Assembly: GCA_903642215.1 (NCBI GenBank)
Contig: CAHJWG010000005.1
Coordinates: 162,873-226,872, forward strand
Direction: 5' to 3'
Source: Sphingobacteriaceae bacterium
Lineage (GTDB): Bacteria > Bacteroidota > Bacteroidia > Sphingobacteriales > Sphingobacteriaceae
DNA: 64,000 nucleotides
A model generated the notes under the pieces. That model ran no database searches and was not told where the DNA came from. It saw nothing but the letters and a program-made list of their open reading frames with translations. Both the position numbers and the translations under genes were made by a program. Shown in pieces: positions 12,661 to 22,771 of the stretch; the stretch's first letter is position 1; every line of letters begins with the position of its first letter.

Positions 12661-12696
12661 ATAAAAAAAAACACTCCTGTTGGTTAACAGGAGTGT
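12661..12696 (-). terminator. Rho-independent terminator of the SusC-SusD operon
   Basis: ACACTCCTGTT (12671-12681) pairs perfectly with AACAGGAGTGT (12686-12696) over a 4-nt loop. Read on the minus strand, the stem is followed at once by eight T residues (complement of 12663-12670). It lies 24 bp beyond the SusD stop. This is a textbook intrinsic terminator and separates SusCD from the FG-GAP/PAP2 pair. Confidence 0.92.
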
Positions 12697-12719
12697 GAAA
12701 TTATTTAAAATTGCCCGAA

Positions 12720-14486
12720 TTAATAGCCGGGATTTTGTGTAAGTTTAGGATTAGAATTTATAATGTTTTGCGGTATTGGCAAAAAGTTCATATACTCCGA
12801 ATACCTGTTCTGGAAAACAATAGTAGGAGTATATTTTAAAACACCGCCAGTTGCAGTAATTACCATACCGTATTCGGGCGTGTTTAAAACGGCAGGGCCT
12901 TTAACGGTAATATCCCAGCGCCTGATATCATACCAGCGTTTATCTTCAAACGTAAATTCCAAGCGGCGTTCACGGCGTATATTAGTTCGCATATCAGCCT
13001 GGCTTAAACCAACCGGAAGTGCAGGTAATAAAACTCTTTCTCTAATTTTGTTAACTGCAGCATATACATTTTGATCAGGGCCTACTGCTTCATTTTGTGC
13101 CTCTGCATAGCTCAATAAAATTTCTGCATAACGGTAAAACTGGTAGTTGGACGTGCCGGAAGCTGGGTTAGCAAGACTTGTTTGTCCTAAGATTGATTCA
13201 TCCAGTGTTTTGCGGCCATTGTAACCTGTATTGGTAATATCACTTGTTGATCCCAAGTCAATTTGGTTACTGCCACCAATTCTTGACATATAAACTTCTC
13301 CCTGCCAGTAAGAGCCATCGTAAATAATAGATTGTTCAAATCTTGATTCCCTATGTAAATAAGGATGTTGAGGGTCATAACCTGATGTAGGATCGGTAAT
13401 TGGCTTTCCGTTGTCCATTTCGTAGTCATCCACAAGGCTTTGTGTAGGGGCAATGTTTCCCCAGGCTTGTTGTCCTCCTTTAACAATAACAGGTCCCATA
13501 AAACCTTCTCTTTTGTGACCCTTGTTTGGTAGCGAATATGCTTTTGCAAAAATTGTTTCTGGGTTCCAATTGTTTACGGCCAGAAACTGATCCCTAAAAG
13601 CAGTAGAAGTTGTACCGGAACCTGTGGTTGAATTGATAGCTAAAGGCCCTGTGCCTGTACTTCCCGGGCCTGCTGACTTGGTGAACAAACTATAGATACC
13701 CAAATCCATTACAGCTTTGTTAGTTGCAGCTGCCTTCGCCCATTTGGTAACGTCATTAGAAGTATTTACTAAGGGGCTTGCGGCAAAAAGTTCTGCATCT
13801 GCCTTTAATGCTAAAGCTGCTCCTTTTGTAGCCCTACCAAGATTTGCAGTATTTTGAGTTAAAGGTAAATCCAAAGCTGCTGCATCACAATCTGCTTCTA
13901 TAAAGGCCAATGTTTGATCAAAAGTAGCCCTTGCAGTAAATATATCGCTGCCATCCAGGTTGTTTAATGGTATAGTGATTAATGGAAGCCCGCCATAGTT
14001 CTTAAATAAAGTTAAGTACCATAAAGCCCGTAAAAATTTTACTTCCGCTACCCTTTGTTTGTACCAGGTAGCATCGTAAATATTGGGGTTAGCGGCAGCA
14101 TCCTTAAGGAATACATTACATTTTCTGATATTGGTATACATAGTGGTCCAACCGACAACATTGCTTGGGCCATTTGTTGCATTACCCGAACTAAGGGCAT
14201 TAGAGCGTATGCGTGATTGCCCCTCCTGGCCTGGTGCTCCCGAATTACTGTTATCTGTCCAGGCATCCAATAATGCACCGGAATCAATGTTGTTGAAATC
14301 TTGCAACTGATTATAAATATCATTTACAAATAGATCTGCGTTGCTTTGCGAACTAAAGGTAGAAATATCCGTCAATACACCTTTAGGAGGTACGTTCAAA
14401 AAATCATCTTTTTTACACGAGTTTGTACTCGCAACAAGAAAAACAAGTAAAAAGATGTGTCCGATTTTTATATTTTTATATCTCAT
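12720..14486 (-). CDS. RagB/SusD family nutrient-binding outer-membrane lipoprotein
   Basis: A 588-aa surface lipoprotein with the lipobox at Cys24 (ASTNSC followed by KKDDFLNVPPKG). The N-terminal tetratricopeptide-like region contains typical SusD phrases such as VAEVKFLRALWYLTLFKNYGGLPLIT and TKGAALALKADAELFAASPL. The C-terminus has YRYAEILLSYAEAQNEA and RRERRLEFTFEDKRWYDIRRW, both hallmark RagB/SusD motifs. SusD-type proteins cap the partner SusC barrel and capture glycans or peptides. The gene starts 11 bp after the SusC stop and is followed by a strong terminator, so SusC-SusD is a two-gene transcript. The substrate is not evident; the divergent sensor kinase probably controls expression. 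Confidence 0.95.
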   Translation of the reverse strand: MRYKNIKIGHIFLLVFLVASTNSCKKDDFLNVPPKGVLTDISTFSSQSNADLFVNDIYNQLQDFNNIDSGALLDAWTDNSNSGAPGQEGQSRIRSNALSSGNATNGPSNVVGWTTMYTNIRKCNVFLKDAAANPNIYDATWYKQRVAEVKFLRALWYLTLFKNYGGLPLITIPLNNLDGSDIFTARATFDQTLAFIEADCDAAALDLPLTQNTANLGRATKGAALALKADAELFAASPLVNTSNDVTKWAKAAATNKAVMDLGIYSLFTKSAGPGSTGTGPLAINSTTGSGTTSTAFRDQFLAVNNWNPETIFAKAYSLPNKGHKREGFMGPVIVKGGQQAWGNIAPTQSLVDDYEMDNGKPITDPTSGYDPQHPYLHRESRFEQSIIYDGSYWQGEVYMSRIGGSNQIDLGSTSDITNTGYNGRKTLDESILGQTSLANPASGTSNYQFYRYAEILLSYAEAQNEAVGPDQNVYAAVNKIRERVLLPALPVGLSQADMRTNIRRERRLEFTFEDKRWYDIRRWDITVKGPAVLNTPEYGMVITATGGVLKYTPTIVFQNRYSEYMNFLPIPQNIINSNPKLTQNPGY

Positions 14487-14497
14487 ATTTTATATTA

Positions 14498-17400
14498 TTA
14501 AAATGTTGCATTAAGTCCGAATGATATTACGCGTTGCTGATAATAATTCTGATTATTTCCGCCATTTTCCGGGTCAACTTTTTCCTTCATTCCGGGAGTG
14601 ATAAAAAATAAATTTTGGCCGGCGGTGAATACCCTTAATGACTGTATAACGTGGCCAAGCATTTGACTTGAAAAAGTATAACCCAATTCAGCACTTTTTA
14701 AACGAATATAAGAGTCATTTCTAAGGAACCAGGTCGAAGTTTGTTGGTTATTTGAAGTTGCAGCACCGCTTATTCTTGGATAAAGTGCATTTGGGGTAGC
14801 TGGTGTCCAATGGTCTTCATAAACCAGTTCTGTAGCTGAACCTGAAGCCACAAAAGGGAAAACATAATTACCTCCAAGCTGGATACTGCTTAAACCGGAA
14901 CCTTGTACAAGAAGATCCAAATCGAAACCTTTATAGGTTAAACGAGGTTCGATACCATAAATAATTTGTGGCGTTTGCGGGTGGCCAATATCAGTATTAT
15001 CGTTAGCATCAACTTTTCCATCAGGTACACCATTAGGGCCGCTTATATCAGCAAACTTTAAATCACCAATACGAACTGGTCCAAAATTTGGAACAGGTAC
15101 ACCCGGTTTTAATACAGGATTTAGAAGTGTTGCATCTACGAAATCATTGGCGGTATAATAGCCCAAAGCTTGAAGTCCGAATTTTTCGTTTAAAGGTCGA
15201 CCGGTTAGGCGGCGATTGGGGTTATTAAAAGTTGAGCCATTTTCAAAAACCTGCAGCAACTTGTTTTTAGCAAAAGTAAAAGTACCTTTTACATCTAAAC
15301 GTAAATCACGAGAAAAGTTTTTAAAGGTAGTAAGTGTAAACTCTACCCCATGGTTTGATAAGATACCACCATTAACTGCACCCGTGTTAACTCCATATTC
15401 CGAGGGCAAAACTGCTCCGATACTAACCAAGAAATTAGACCTTTTCTCATAAAAATAATCTGCTTCAATACCTAAAGCCCCTTTCCAAAAACTTCCTTCA
15501 AGACCTACATCAGTTTTTTTAGACTTTTCCCAAGTAATAGTTGGGTTTCCCTGAAGGTTTTCGGAGATGCCTTGTGTGGCACCGCCGCCAATTACAGCAG
15601 AGGCCGGATTAATTCCAAACTGACTTAAATATTGATACTGCCCCGGAACATTAGTGATATTCGGATAATTACCTGACTGGCCGTAAGATCCTCGTAATTT
15701 CAAATTATCAATCCAAGCAAAATTATCTTTGATAAAACTTTCTTCAGATAGGCGCCAATTGGCAGAAAATGCCGGGAAAAATCCAAACCTATGTCCTGGC
15801 GCAAATACGTAACTACCATCATACCTTCCGGCTGCTTCAATTGAGTATCTTTTATCGTAGGTATAGCCTAACCTGTAAACATAACCGAGCTGCTTTTGTC
15901 CGCCGGAGCCACCGCCATTAGTTGCATCAGTAGCAAGTGCCCCACCATATGATAATTCATCTATGCTTAAATTATAATTGATTCTTTGAGCATTAAAGTT
16001 TTGCCATTTTACCTGCCGAAATTCTGCTACCAGCAAGCCGGTAATATCACTTTTACCAAAAGAAGCTGCATAATTTAACAAACCTTGAAAAGTGTACATT
16101 TTGTTTTCATTATACGTTTCATTGAAAACAGGTTTTCCACTACCCTGAATATTATTCCTGAAAATATAATTTACGCCTGGGCCGTTGGCTAAAACACCCG
16201 GAGGAAGGGTTGGATTGGTAAAGTGTATAGGTGTAGTATAATTACGGATTATAGATGTTTGGTTTGGGCTAAACCCTAAAGGATCGGGTCCGCTGTCGTA
16301 GCTTACAATTCCTTTTATACTTAATCCTTTAATCGGTAGTTTTTGGTCGATGGATAATTGCGACAACAAGGCTGTATTCCTATTGATTGAATAACCGCTA
16401 TCGTATATTTCACCGTATAAAGACTGGCCGATAAAACCGGAACCAAGCCCATTACTATATCTTACAGGATAGTCAGGAGTCTGTCTTTGCGCCTGGGCAA
16501 TAATTAGCCCGGTACTATAGTTAGGAAAATGCTGGTCTTCCTCATAACTGCTTACCCTTAAATTAACTATTGTTGTTTTTGTAGCGTTGGCGGTTACACT
16601 TAACGAGCCGTTGATTTTATTAAGATAAGTAGGGTCCCACATACCATCCTGCCGGTTATAGCCAATAGAGGCAAAATATTTAATATCATCAGTACCGCCT
16701 GATAGTGAAAGGTTGTGGTATTGAATAGGGCGGTTTTTCTTGATAATATCCTCCAAAGGGTGTCCGTCAGCATGACCATCAGGATCCTGATGGTTTTGAA
16801 ATAAGGCAAGATCGTTAGCAGTATAAGGAATTGCTGTTCCGTCATTAACAGCTGCTTCGTTTCTTAGCGTAGCATATTCAAAAGAGTTAACAAACCTTGG
16901 CACCTGGGTAGGGTTCTGGAAGCCGTAATAACCATTGTAGGTTAAAGTAGGTTTACCTGCTTTCCCAGCCTTTGTAGTGATCAATATTACACCGTTTGCA
17001 CCTGCTACACCATATGGTGCAACTGCGGCAGCATCCTTTAAAATGGTTAATGTCTCTATCGTATTAGGGTCTAATCGACTAAAATCACGGGGAACACCAT
17101 CAACAACCGTTAATGGGGCAGTACGGCCATTAGTAGCCGGACCTCTAATTAACAGGCCGGAACCGTCAAAACCTGGTTCACCGCTTCCTTGTGTTGCAAT
17201 AAGTCCGGAAGCCCGGCCAACCAGTGCGTTTGTTAAATTTACTACAGGTTTCTGTGCAATTTCTGCTGTATTAACAGTTGATACGGCCGCAGTTACCGAG
17301 GTCTTTTTCTGCGTACCGTAGCCGATTACAACTACTTCATTTAAGTTACTGGAGGATGCTTTTAACTTAATGTTTAAATTTCCTCTGTCTGAAGGTGCTT

Positions 17401-17737
17401 CAACTACTTCAAACCCAACATAAGTAAACACCAAGGTTGATTTGGCCGGAGCATCTATGGTGAAATTTCCGTTTAAGTCAGTAACTACACCAATATTTGT
17501 TCCTTTAACCCTTACAGAAACTCCGGGCAAAGGCTCGTTACTTATAAGGTCGGTCACTTTTCCTTTTATCGGTGTAGCAACTTCCGCTGTTATTGCAGCC
17601 GTAACAGTGGATTTATGCAACACACCATTTGAACCTTTAGCAAAACTAAAACCGGAAATAAGTAAAAGAATAATTAACCCCATACAAGATGAAGTTTTTT
17701 TAAGAATAAAATTTTTTCTAAGTAAAGTCTTTTTCAT
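14498..17737 (-). CDS. SusC/RagA family TonB-linked outer-membrane transporter
   Basis: A 1079-aa outer-membrane barrel. The export signal covers roughly residues 15-35 (MGLIILLLISGFSFA). A CarboxypepD_reg-like domain follows (IKGKVTDLISNEPLPGVSVR, FTYVGFE), then the region NEVVVIGYGTQKK that precedes the plug in SusC proteins. The plug contains VDGVPRDFSRLDPNTIETLT and ILKDAAAVAPYGVAGANGVI, the SusC signature. The remainder is a large barrel ending in a phenylalanine (LNATF), as expected for outer-membrane assembly. It imports an oligomer captured by SusD using TonB energy. The gene is divergent from the hybrid sensor kinase at 18395, with a 657-bp gap between them. Confidence 0.96.
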   Translation of the reverse strand: MKKTLLRKNFILKKTSSCMGLIILLLISGFSFAKGSNGVLHKSTVTAAITAEVATPIKGKVTDLISNEPLPGVSVRVKGTNIGVVTDLNGNFTIDAPAKSTLVFTYVGFEVVEAPSDRGNLNIKLKASSSNLNEVVVIGYGTQKKTSVTAAVSTVNTAEIAQKPVVNLTNALVGRASGLIATQGSGEPGFDGSGLLIRGPATNGRTAPLTVVDGVPRDFSRLDPNTIETLTILKDAAAVAPYGVAGANGVILITTKAGKAGKPTLTYNGYYGFQNPTQVPRFVNSFEYATLRNEAAVNDGTAIPYTANDLALFQNHQDPDGHADGHPLEDIIKKNRPIQYHNLSLSGGTDDIKYFASIGYNRQDGMWDPTYLNKINGSLSVTANATKTTIVNLRVSSYEEDQHFPNYSTGLIIAQAQRQTPDYPVRYSNGLGSGFIGQSLYGEIYDSGYSINRNTALLSQLSIDQKLPIKGLSIKGIVSYDSGPDPLGFSPNQTSIIRNYTTPIHFTNPTLPPGVLANGPGVNYIFRNNIQGSGKPVFNETYNENKMYTFQGLLNYAASFGKSDITGLLVAEFRQVKWQNFNAQRINYNLSIDELSYGGALATDATNGGGSGGQKQLGYVYRLGYTYDKRYSIEAAGRYDGSYVFAPGHRFGFFPAFSANWRLSEESFIKDNFAWIDNLKLRGSYGQSGNYPNITNVPGQYQYLSQFGINPASAVIGGGATQGISENLQGNPTITWEKSKKTDVGLEGSFWKGALGIEADYFYEKRSNFLVSIGAVLPSEYGVNTGAVNGGILSNHGVEFTLTTFKNFSRDLRLDVKGTFTFAKNKLLQVFENGSTFNNPNRRLTGRPLNEKFGLQALGYYTANDFVDATLLNPVLKPGVPVPNFGPVRIGDLKFADISGPNGVPDGKVDANDNTDIGHPQTPQIIYGIEPRLTYKGFDLDLLVQGSGLSSIQLGGNYVFPFVASGSATELVYEDHWTPATPNALYPRISGAATSNNQQTSTWFLRNDSYIRLKSAELGYTFSSQMLGHVIQSLRVFTAGQNLFFITPGMKEKVDPENGGNNQNYYQQRVISFGLNATF

Positions 17738-18250
17738 AGTTGAACTTAGTTAGGCATGTGGAAAGAATAAGTTGATTGAGAAAGGTGGTAATGATTGTTT
17801 TTGAATTTCATAAGTGTTTTTTAAGTTATTTATTGATTAGTGTTTGGTTTGTTTCTTAAATTTTTTAAAAAAGCATCATTAGTAATAAAAACAGTTTTTA
17901 AGGATTTCCTTAAACAGGATTAAAAATGTAAAGGCTTTGATACAATAATTGGTTGGTACAAATAACTCGTATTTAGATATGGTAAGGTTAGCAAATCGTT
18001 CATTTTTTTTGACACAAAATACATTTTTATGTAGAAGGTCTAAATAGATCATTGCTAAAATTTTTGCTTGTAAATAATTGGTTAATCAAAAATAAGAATA
18101 ATTTAAAAGGATCTGTACAACAAATAAAAAATGTTAACTGTTAAATATAACTAAAAACAATAGCAGGTAAAAAAGAGGGTTTGGTTTTTACAACTATTAA
18201 AGCCTTTATTTAAATTTGCGGAACTTGTTAATCCGCATATAACAATTAAT

Positions 18251-18341
18251 ATGCTTCTTTTATCCTTAATTTATTGGTTTTATAAGCTTGATACTACGGT
18301 TAAATGATAGCAATATATTTTTAAGGTGATAAAAGAAGTAT
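18251..18341. repeat. Dispersed palindromic repeat, full copy (91 bp)
   Basis: The left arm is ATGCTTCTTTTATCCTTAAT and the right arm is TTTTTAAGGTGATAAAAGAA followed by GTAT. It sits in the 657-bp divergent gap 17738-18394, only 54 bp before the hybrid kinase start, where it could overlap that gene's promoter. The rest of the gap is AT-rich and must hold the SusC promoter, but I could not place a convincing TTTG/TAnnTTTG pair in it. Confidence 0.88.
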
Positions 18342-18394
18342 CATTAAACAGAATTAAAATTATAGAGATTTTTGATTGAATATTATTACCGGAA

Positions 18395-21300
18395 ATGAAA
18401 GTTAAAATTTTACATATTTTATTTAATAGTAGTTATCATTCAAAAATATTATGTTTTCTGTTTTTACTGGTTTGTGCTATTCCAAGTATTACTTATTGCC
18501 AGTCCTTCCCTTATAAATTTAATTACTTAACAGTTGACGAAGGATTATCTCATACGGATGCAAATGATATTATACAGGATAAACAAGGATATATTTGGAT
18601 TGCAACCTATTTTGGGTTAGACAGATATGATGGTTATACTATTAAACAGTATTATAATAGTAATATCCCGATAAATAACGCTTTCAAAAACCGTATCATT
18701 TGTATTTATCCGGATTCGATCGGCAATATTTGGCTCAGTACCGAAGACGGGTTACAGTGCTTCAATTCGAGGTTAGAAAAATATACTGATTTTAAGGAAC
18801 CTAAAAAAGAAGGAAATCCGGGGTTTTGGAAATTATTTAAATCAGCTGAAAATTTATTATACGGGCTAACCGGAAGCCGGATCAAACTATATTCTATCAA
18901 GGGAAATTATATTACAGAGCAAAAGTTAGCAGTACCGGCAGGCGTTCAGTTTTCGGATATGGCATCGGACAATAAAGACCTGCTCTATTTATCAAGCAAT
19001 AAAGGGCTTTGGACGATCGATCAAAACAGAAATTTTAAACAAGTTACTATATCAAATATAACTGATCAAAACTTGTCCCGAGTGTATTTTGACAACCGAA
19101 ATAATTTGTTGACAGCAGCAGGAAACAAAGTGTTTTTAATCAACCAAAAGCAATTAAAAACCCGTGCTGCAAATCAAAAATTAATTGTTAACAAGCAGTT
19201 TGTGAGTAACAGTTCCGGTTTGATAAAAAATATTGCGGCAAGTAATAAACCTGATTATTGGATTAATACGGGTTCGAGCCTGCTTAGGCTGGACAGTAAT
19301 CTGAATTTTATCCAAACCATAAACAATAAAAGCTCGAAAGGTAGTTTAAATTCAAATTCTTTAGCCAAAATATTTATAGACCGTTCAGAATGTTTATGGA
19401 TCGGCACTTTTGGCGGAGGCGTTAATTATTGCGATTTAAACCAGAAATTATTTTATACGCTTCAGCATAATCCTGAAATTCCAAATTCGTTAGCCGGCAA
19501 TCATATTCGTTCGGTTTTGGAAGACGGTGAAAACCTTTGGATCGGCACTACCGCCAACGGCTTAAATCTATACAACTTCAACACACAAAAATTTACTTAC
19601 TACAATACCTACAACTCGCCTGTAAAATTAAAAAGCGATGAAATAAATTCATTAACGTTTGATAATGATCATAATTTATGGATTGGAAGCAGTACCGGTA
19701 TTGAAATATTAAAGCCGGGTAAAAACGAATTATGGACACCGCCGGGTTATAACTTATTTCCGGCGTATTCCATAGATACATTTGTAAAAGATTGCTTCGG
19801 AAATATCTGGTTTGGTAACCATACAGACAGATTTGGTGTGATCTGGAAGGATAAACAGAATTATTATCATGTAAAATATTATGGCGAAGGTTATTTTATT
19901 TTGGCTGATAAAACCAAACCTCAATTGTTTGTTTCCAGCACGCACGGGTTAAAGCGCGCCATTATTGATGCTCAGGGAAACATCACCCAAACTTATTATT
20001 ATAAAGCTTCTTCAAAACCTAATTCTTTAAGTTCTAATTATACCTACCCGATTTGCAAGCAAAACGACAGCACTTACTGGGTGGGAACAATCGGGGGCGG
20101 TTTAAACCGCCTTACATTGCGATCAAATGTTAATTCCTACAATATTAAATCTTATGCCGGCAGTTATGGTGTTTTTAATGATGTGGAAAGTATGGAGATT
20201 GATAACGCAGGAAACATTTGGTTAGGCGGTAACGGGCTGGAATGCTTCAACCCAAAAACGGAAAAACTGATAAAATACGATAAAAATGACGGCTTGCAAG
20301 GGAATAGTTTCAAGGTAGGCGCATCTTACAAAGGAGCAGGCGGAAAGTTGTATTTTGGAGGGATAAACGGGCTGAACTATTTTTATCCTGATCAGATAAA
20401 AGCCAACAGTATTGATGCACGCCCTGTTTTAACTGACATTTTGATTGATAACCTAAAACCGAATTACGGAAATACAGATTCGGCCGAAAATTCTATTAAC
20501 GAAGCAATCAGCTACAGTAAAACTTTAAAGCTTAATTACCGGCAAAATAACTTCGTCATCTTTTTCTCTGCCATGCACTTTGCCAATCCTTTAAAGTGCA
20601 AATACCGCTATAAACTGATTGGTTTTGACAAGGACTGGAAATTTACAGACGGTAAAAACCCAAGTGCGGCTTATAGTAACCTGGATTACAATAATTACAG
20701 ATTTATAGTACAAGCCACCAACAATGATGGAATGTGGAGCAAAAGCAGTGCTGAAACTGCAATCATAATTACCTCTCCGTGGTGGAAATCTACCCTTGCC
20801 AAAGTAATTTATTTTTTGATGTTTATCTCCGGACTGTCGCTGATTTATTTGTACCAGGCAAGGTGGCATCGCCTCAAAAGGATAATGGAAATACGTGAGG
20901 TAAATGAAAAAAAGAGGGAAGAAATACACTTGCAGCGCGAGGAACTTTACCAGCAGCAATTAACGTTTTTTACCAATATTTCCCACGAATTTCGTACACC
21001 GCTAACTTTAATATTAGGCCCGCTGGAAAGTTTGATCAGTGAGAATAAAAATTCTGTACTGGATAATTCTTATCAATTAATGTATAGGAACGCCAAAAGA
21101 TTAATCAATCTGATTAGCGAACTGATGAATTTTAAAAAGGTTGCAGACAGTATTATAAAATTACAAGTCCGGCCTTTGGTAATTAACCAGTTCTGTAAAG
21201 ATCTAACTCAGGAATTCCAAAACCTGGCAATCAGCAAGGATATTAGTTTTGATATAACAGGCAGTACTTTATTAGATACTTCCGAACAGTTAATCGGCCT

Positions 21301-22594
21301 GTTTGATATTCAGATCCTTGAAAAAATTCTGTTTAATCTTTTAAACAACTCCTTTAAATATACCAATATAGGAGGTAAAATCAGCTTTGATGTCTTTTTT
21401 GATATCGACCGCTTCCGGCCGTCATTTAACACCGGTTTTGAGTTGCTGAATAAAAATCACCGGGCAAAAAAATATATATATTTCAGGGTTGCCGATACGG
21501 GAATTGGTATTTCAACCGAATCAATAACAAAGATTTTTGACCGTTATTATCGCATCAGCAATAACCATTTGGGCTCCGGGGTTGGATTGGCACTGGTTAA
21601 AAGCCTTACCCAATTGCACAAGGGAGATATTTATGTTTACAGTGAGCGGGAAAAAGGAACGGAAATCATCATCGGGATTCCCTGGGGTGAAGAAAATTAT
21701 ACCGAAGCAGAAAAAGCCGTTTTCGGGGCAGACTTGGAACCGCAACTTGAAGCCATCGATCATTCAATTGCTTTGCCGTTGCCGGATCATGGAAATCATA
21801 CATCCGTAGAACCTTCCAGATTACAGAAACACATTTTGCTTGTTGATGATAACCAGGAGCTGCGTTCTTTTTTAAAACAGGCACTCGATAAATATTATTT
21901 TGTAGAGGAAGCAGAAGATGGAAATGCTGCTGTTGAAATAGCAACTGCTACAATCCCTGATTTGATTATAAGTGATGTGATGATGCCCGGGATGAACGGC
22001 ATCGAGCTTTGCAAACTCATTAAAGAAAAGTTTGAAACAAGGCATATTCCTTTTATTATTTTATCTGCCAAGGATGCTTTGGCCACCAAAATTGCAGGTA
22101 TGGAATCCGGAGCTGACTTTTATTTTGCCAAGCCTTTAAGTGTAGAACTTTTACTTTTAACAGTTTATAACATATTTCAGCAAAGTGAAAAGCTTAAAAA
22201 TAAATATACAAACGATTATCTGACCGAAGCTACAGAACTTGTTCATTCTGAAAAGGACAAAGAATTTATCCACAAACTTTTAACTCTTGTGGAGGATAAT
22301 ATACAAGATACTGACTTAGATGTTGACTTTTTGTGCAAGCATTTGTACACTAGCCGCACAAAGCTTTATCAAAAGATAAAAAGTATATCAGACCAGTCGG
22401 TCGGAGAATTTATAAGAACTATTCGCCTAAAAAAATCCATTCAGATTATGACTCATGAAGATATTTCTATGAATGAAGTAGCCAACAGGATCGGTTTGCA
22501 AAGCAGTTCTAATTTTTCAAGGGTTTTTAAAAAAGAATACGGAAAATCTCCTCTACAATTTATGCAGTCTTTGAAAAAGAATGAAGTTGGATAA
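18395..22594 (+). CDS. Hybrid two-component system sensor/regulator (HTCS) with AraC output
   Basis: A 1399-aa protein joining sensor and regulator in one chain. After an N-terminal signal/anchor (about residues 18-36) comes a periplasmic two-component-regulator propeller with repeats such as GYIWIATYFGLDRYDG, GNIWLSTEDGLQCF, ECLWIGTFGGGVNYCD and HNLWIGSSTGIEIL. A Y_Y_Y domain (YRYKLIGFDKDW) follows, then one membrane span near residue 810 (VIYFLMFISGLSLIYLYQA). The kinase core has His864 in NISHEFRTPLTL and ATP-binding motifs DTGIGIS and GSGVGLALVKSL. The receiver has phospho-acceptor Asp1194 in ISDVMMPGMNG. The end is an AraC-type helix-turn-helix (NEVANRIGLQSSSNFSRVFK). HTCS proteins sense glycan fragments in the periplasm and activate the adjacent SusCD locus, here divergent. 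Confidence 0.96.
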   Translation: MKVKILHILFNSSYHSKILCFLFLLVCAIPSITYCQSFPYKFNYLTVDEGLSHTDANDIIQDKQGYIWIATYFGLDRYDGYTIKQYYNSNIPINNAFKNRIICIYPDSIGNIWLSTEDGLQCFNSRLEKYTDFKEPKKEGNPGFWKLFKSAENLLYGLTGSRIKLYSIKGNYITEQKLAVPAGVQFSDMASDNKDLLYLSSNKGLWTIDQNRNFKQVTISNITDQNLSRVYFDNRNNLLTAAGNKVFLINQKQLKTRAANQKLIVNKQFVSNSSGLIKNIAASNKPDYWINTGSSLLRLDSNLNFIQTINNKSSKGSLNSNSLAKIFIDRSECLWIGTFGGGVNYCDLNQKLFYTLQHNPEIPNSLAGNHIRSVLEDGENLWIGTTANGLNLYNFNTQKFTYYNTYNSPVKLKSDEINSLTFDNDHNLWIGSSTGIEILKPGKNELWTPPGYNLFPAYSIDTFVKDCFGNIWFGNHTDRFGVIWKDKQNYYHVKYYGEGYFILADKTKPQLFVSSTHGLKRAIIDAQGNITQTYYYKASSKPNSLSSNYTYPICKQNDSTYWVGTIGGGLNRLTLRSNVNSYNIKSYAGSYGVFNDVESMEIDNAGNIWLGGNGLECFNPKTEKLIKYDKNDGLQGNSFKVGASYKGAGGKLYFGGINGLNYFYPDQIKANSIDARPVLTDILIDNLKPNYGNTDSAENSINEAISYSKTLKLNYRQNNFVIFFSAMHFANPLKCKYRYKLIGFDKDWKFTDGKNPSAAYSNLDYNNYRFIVQATNNDGMWSKSSAETAIIITSPWWKSTLAKVIYFLMFISGLSLIYLYQARWHRLKRIMEIREVNEKKREEIHLQREELYQQQLTFFTNISHEFRTPLTLILGPLESLISENKNSVLDNSYQLMYRNAKRLINLISELMNFKKVADSIIKLQVRPLVINQFCKDLTQEFQNLAISKDISFDITGSTLLDTSEQLIGLFDIQILEKILFNLLNNSFKYTNIGGKISFDVFFDIDRFRPSFNTGFELLNKNHRAKKYIYFRVADTGIGISTESITKIFDRYYRISNNHLGSGVGLALVKSLTQLHKGDIYVYSEREKGTEIIIGIPWGEENYTEAEKAVFGADLEPQLEAIDHSIALPLPDHGNHTSVEPSRLQKHILLVDDNQELRSFLKQALDKYYFVEEAEDGNAAVEIATATIPDLIISDVMMPGMNGIELCKLIKEKFETRHIPFIILSAKDALATKIAGMESGADFYFAKPLSVELLLLTVYNIFQQSEKLKNKYTNDYLTEATELVHSEKDKEFIHKLLTLVEDNIQDTDLDVDFLCKHLYTSRTKLYQKIKSISDQSVGEFIRTIRLKKSIQIMTHEDISMNEVANRIGLQSSSNFSRVFKKEYGKSPLQFMQSLKKNEVG

Positions 22595-22625
22595 AAGCTC
22601 GTTTAACTTTAGATCAGATTACTTG

Positions 22626-22707
22626 ATGCTTTTTTTATCACCTAAAAAACGTTAAAGCTTTTTATATCCATCGTACAGCTATAAAATTTATGTGCTAAAA
22701 GAAGCAT
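22626..22707. repeat. Dispersed palindromic repeat, full copy (82 bp)
   Basis: The left arm ATGCTTTTTTTATCACC is followed by TAAAAAACG. The right arm is AAAATTTATGTGCTAAAAGA followed by AGCAT. It lies between two convergent gene ends (22594 plus, 22772 minus). A stem followed by an A/T run here could act as a bidirectional terminator; no other hairpin is visible in the 177-bp gap. Confidence 0.88.
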
Positions 22708-22771
22708 CATAATTAGGCAGGATTATCTTGAAGGATCAAATATAAATAGTCTCTAAATTACTTTCATACCA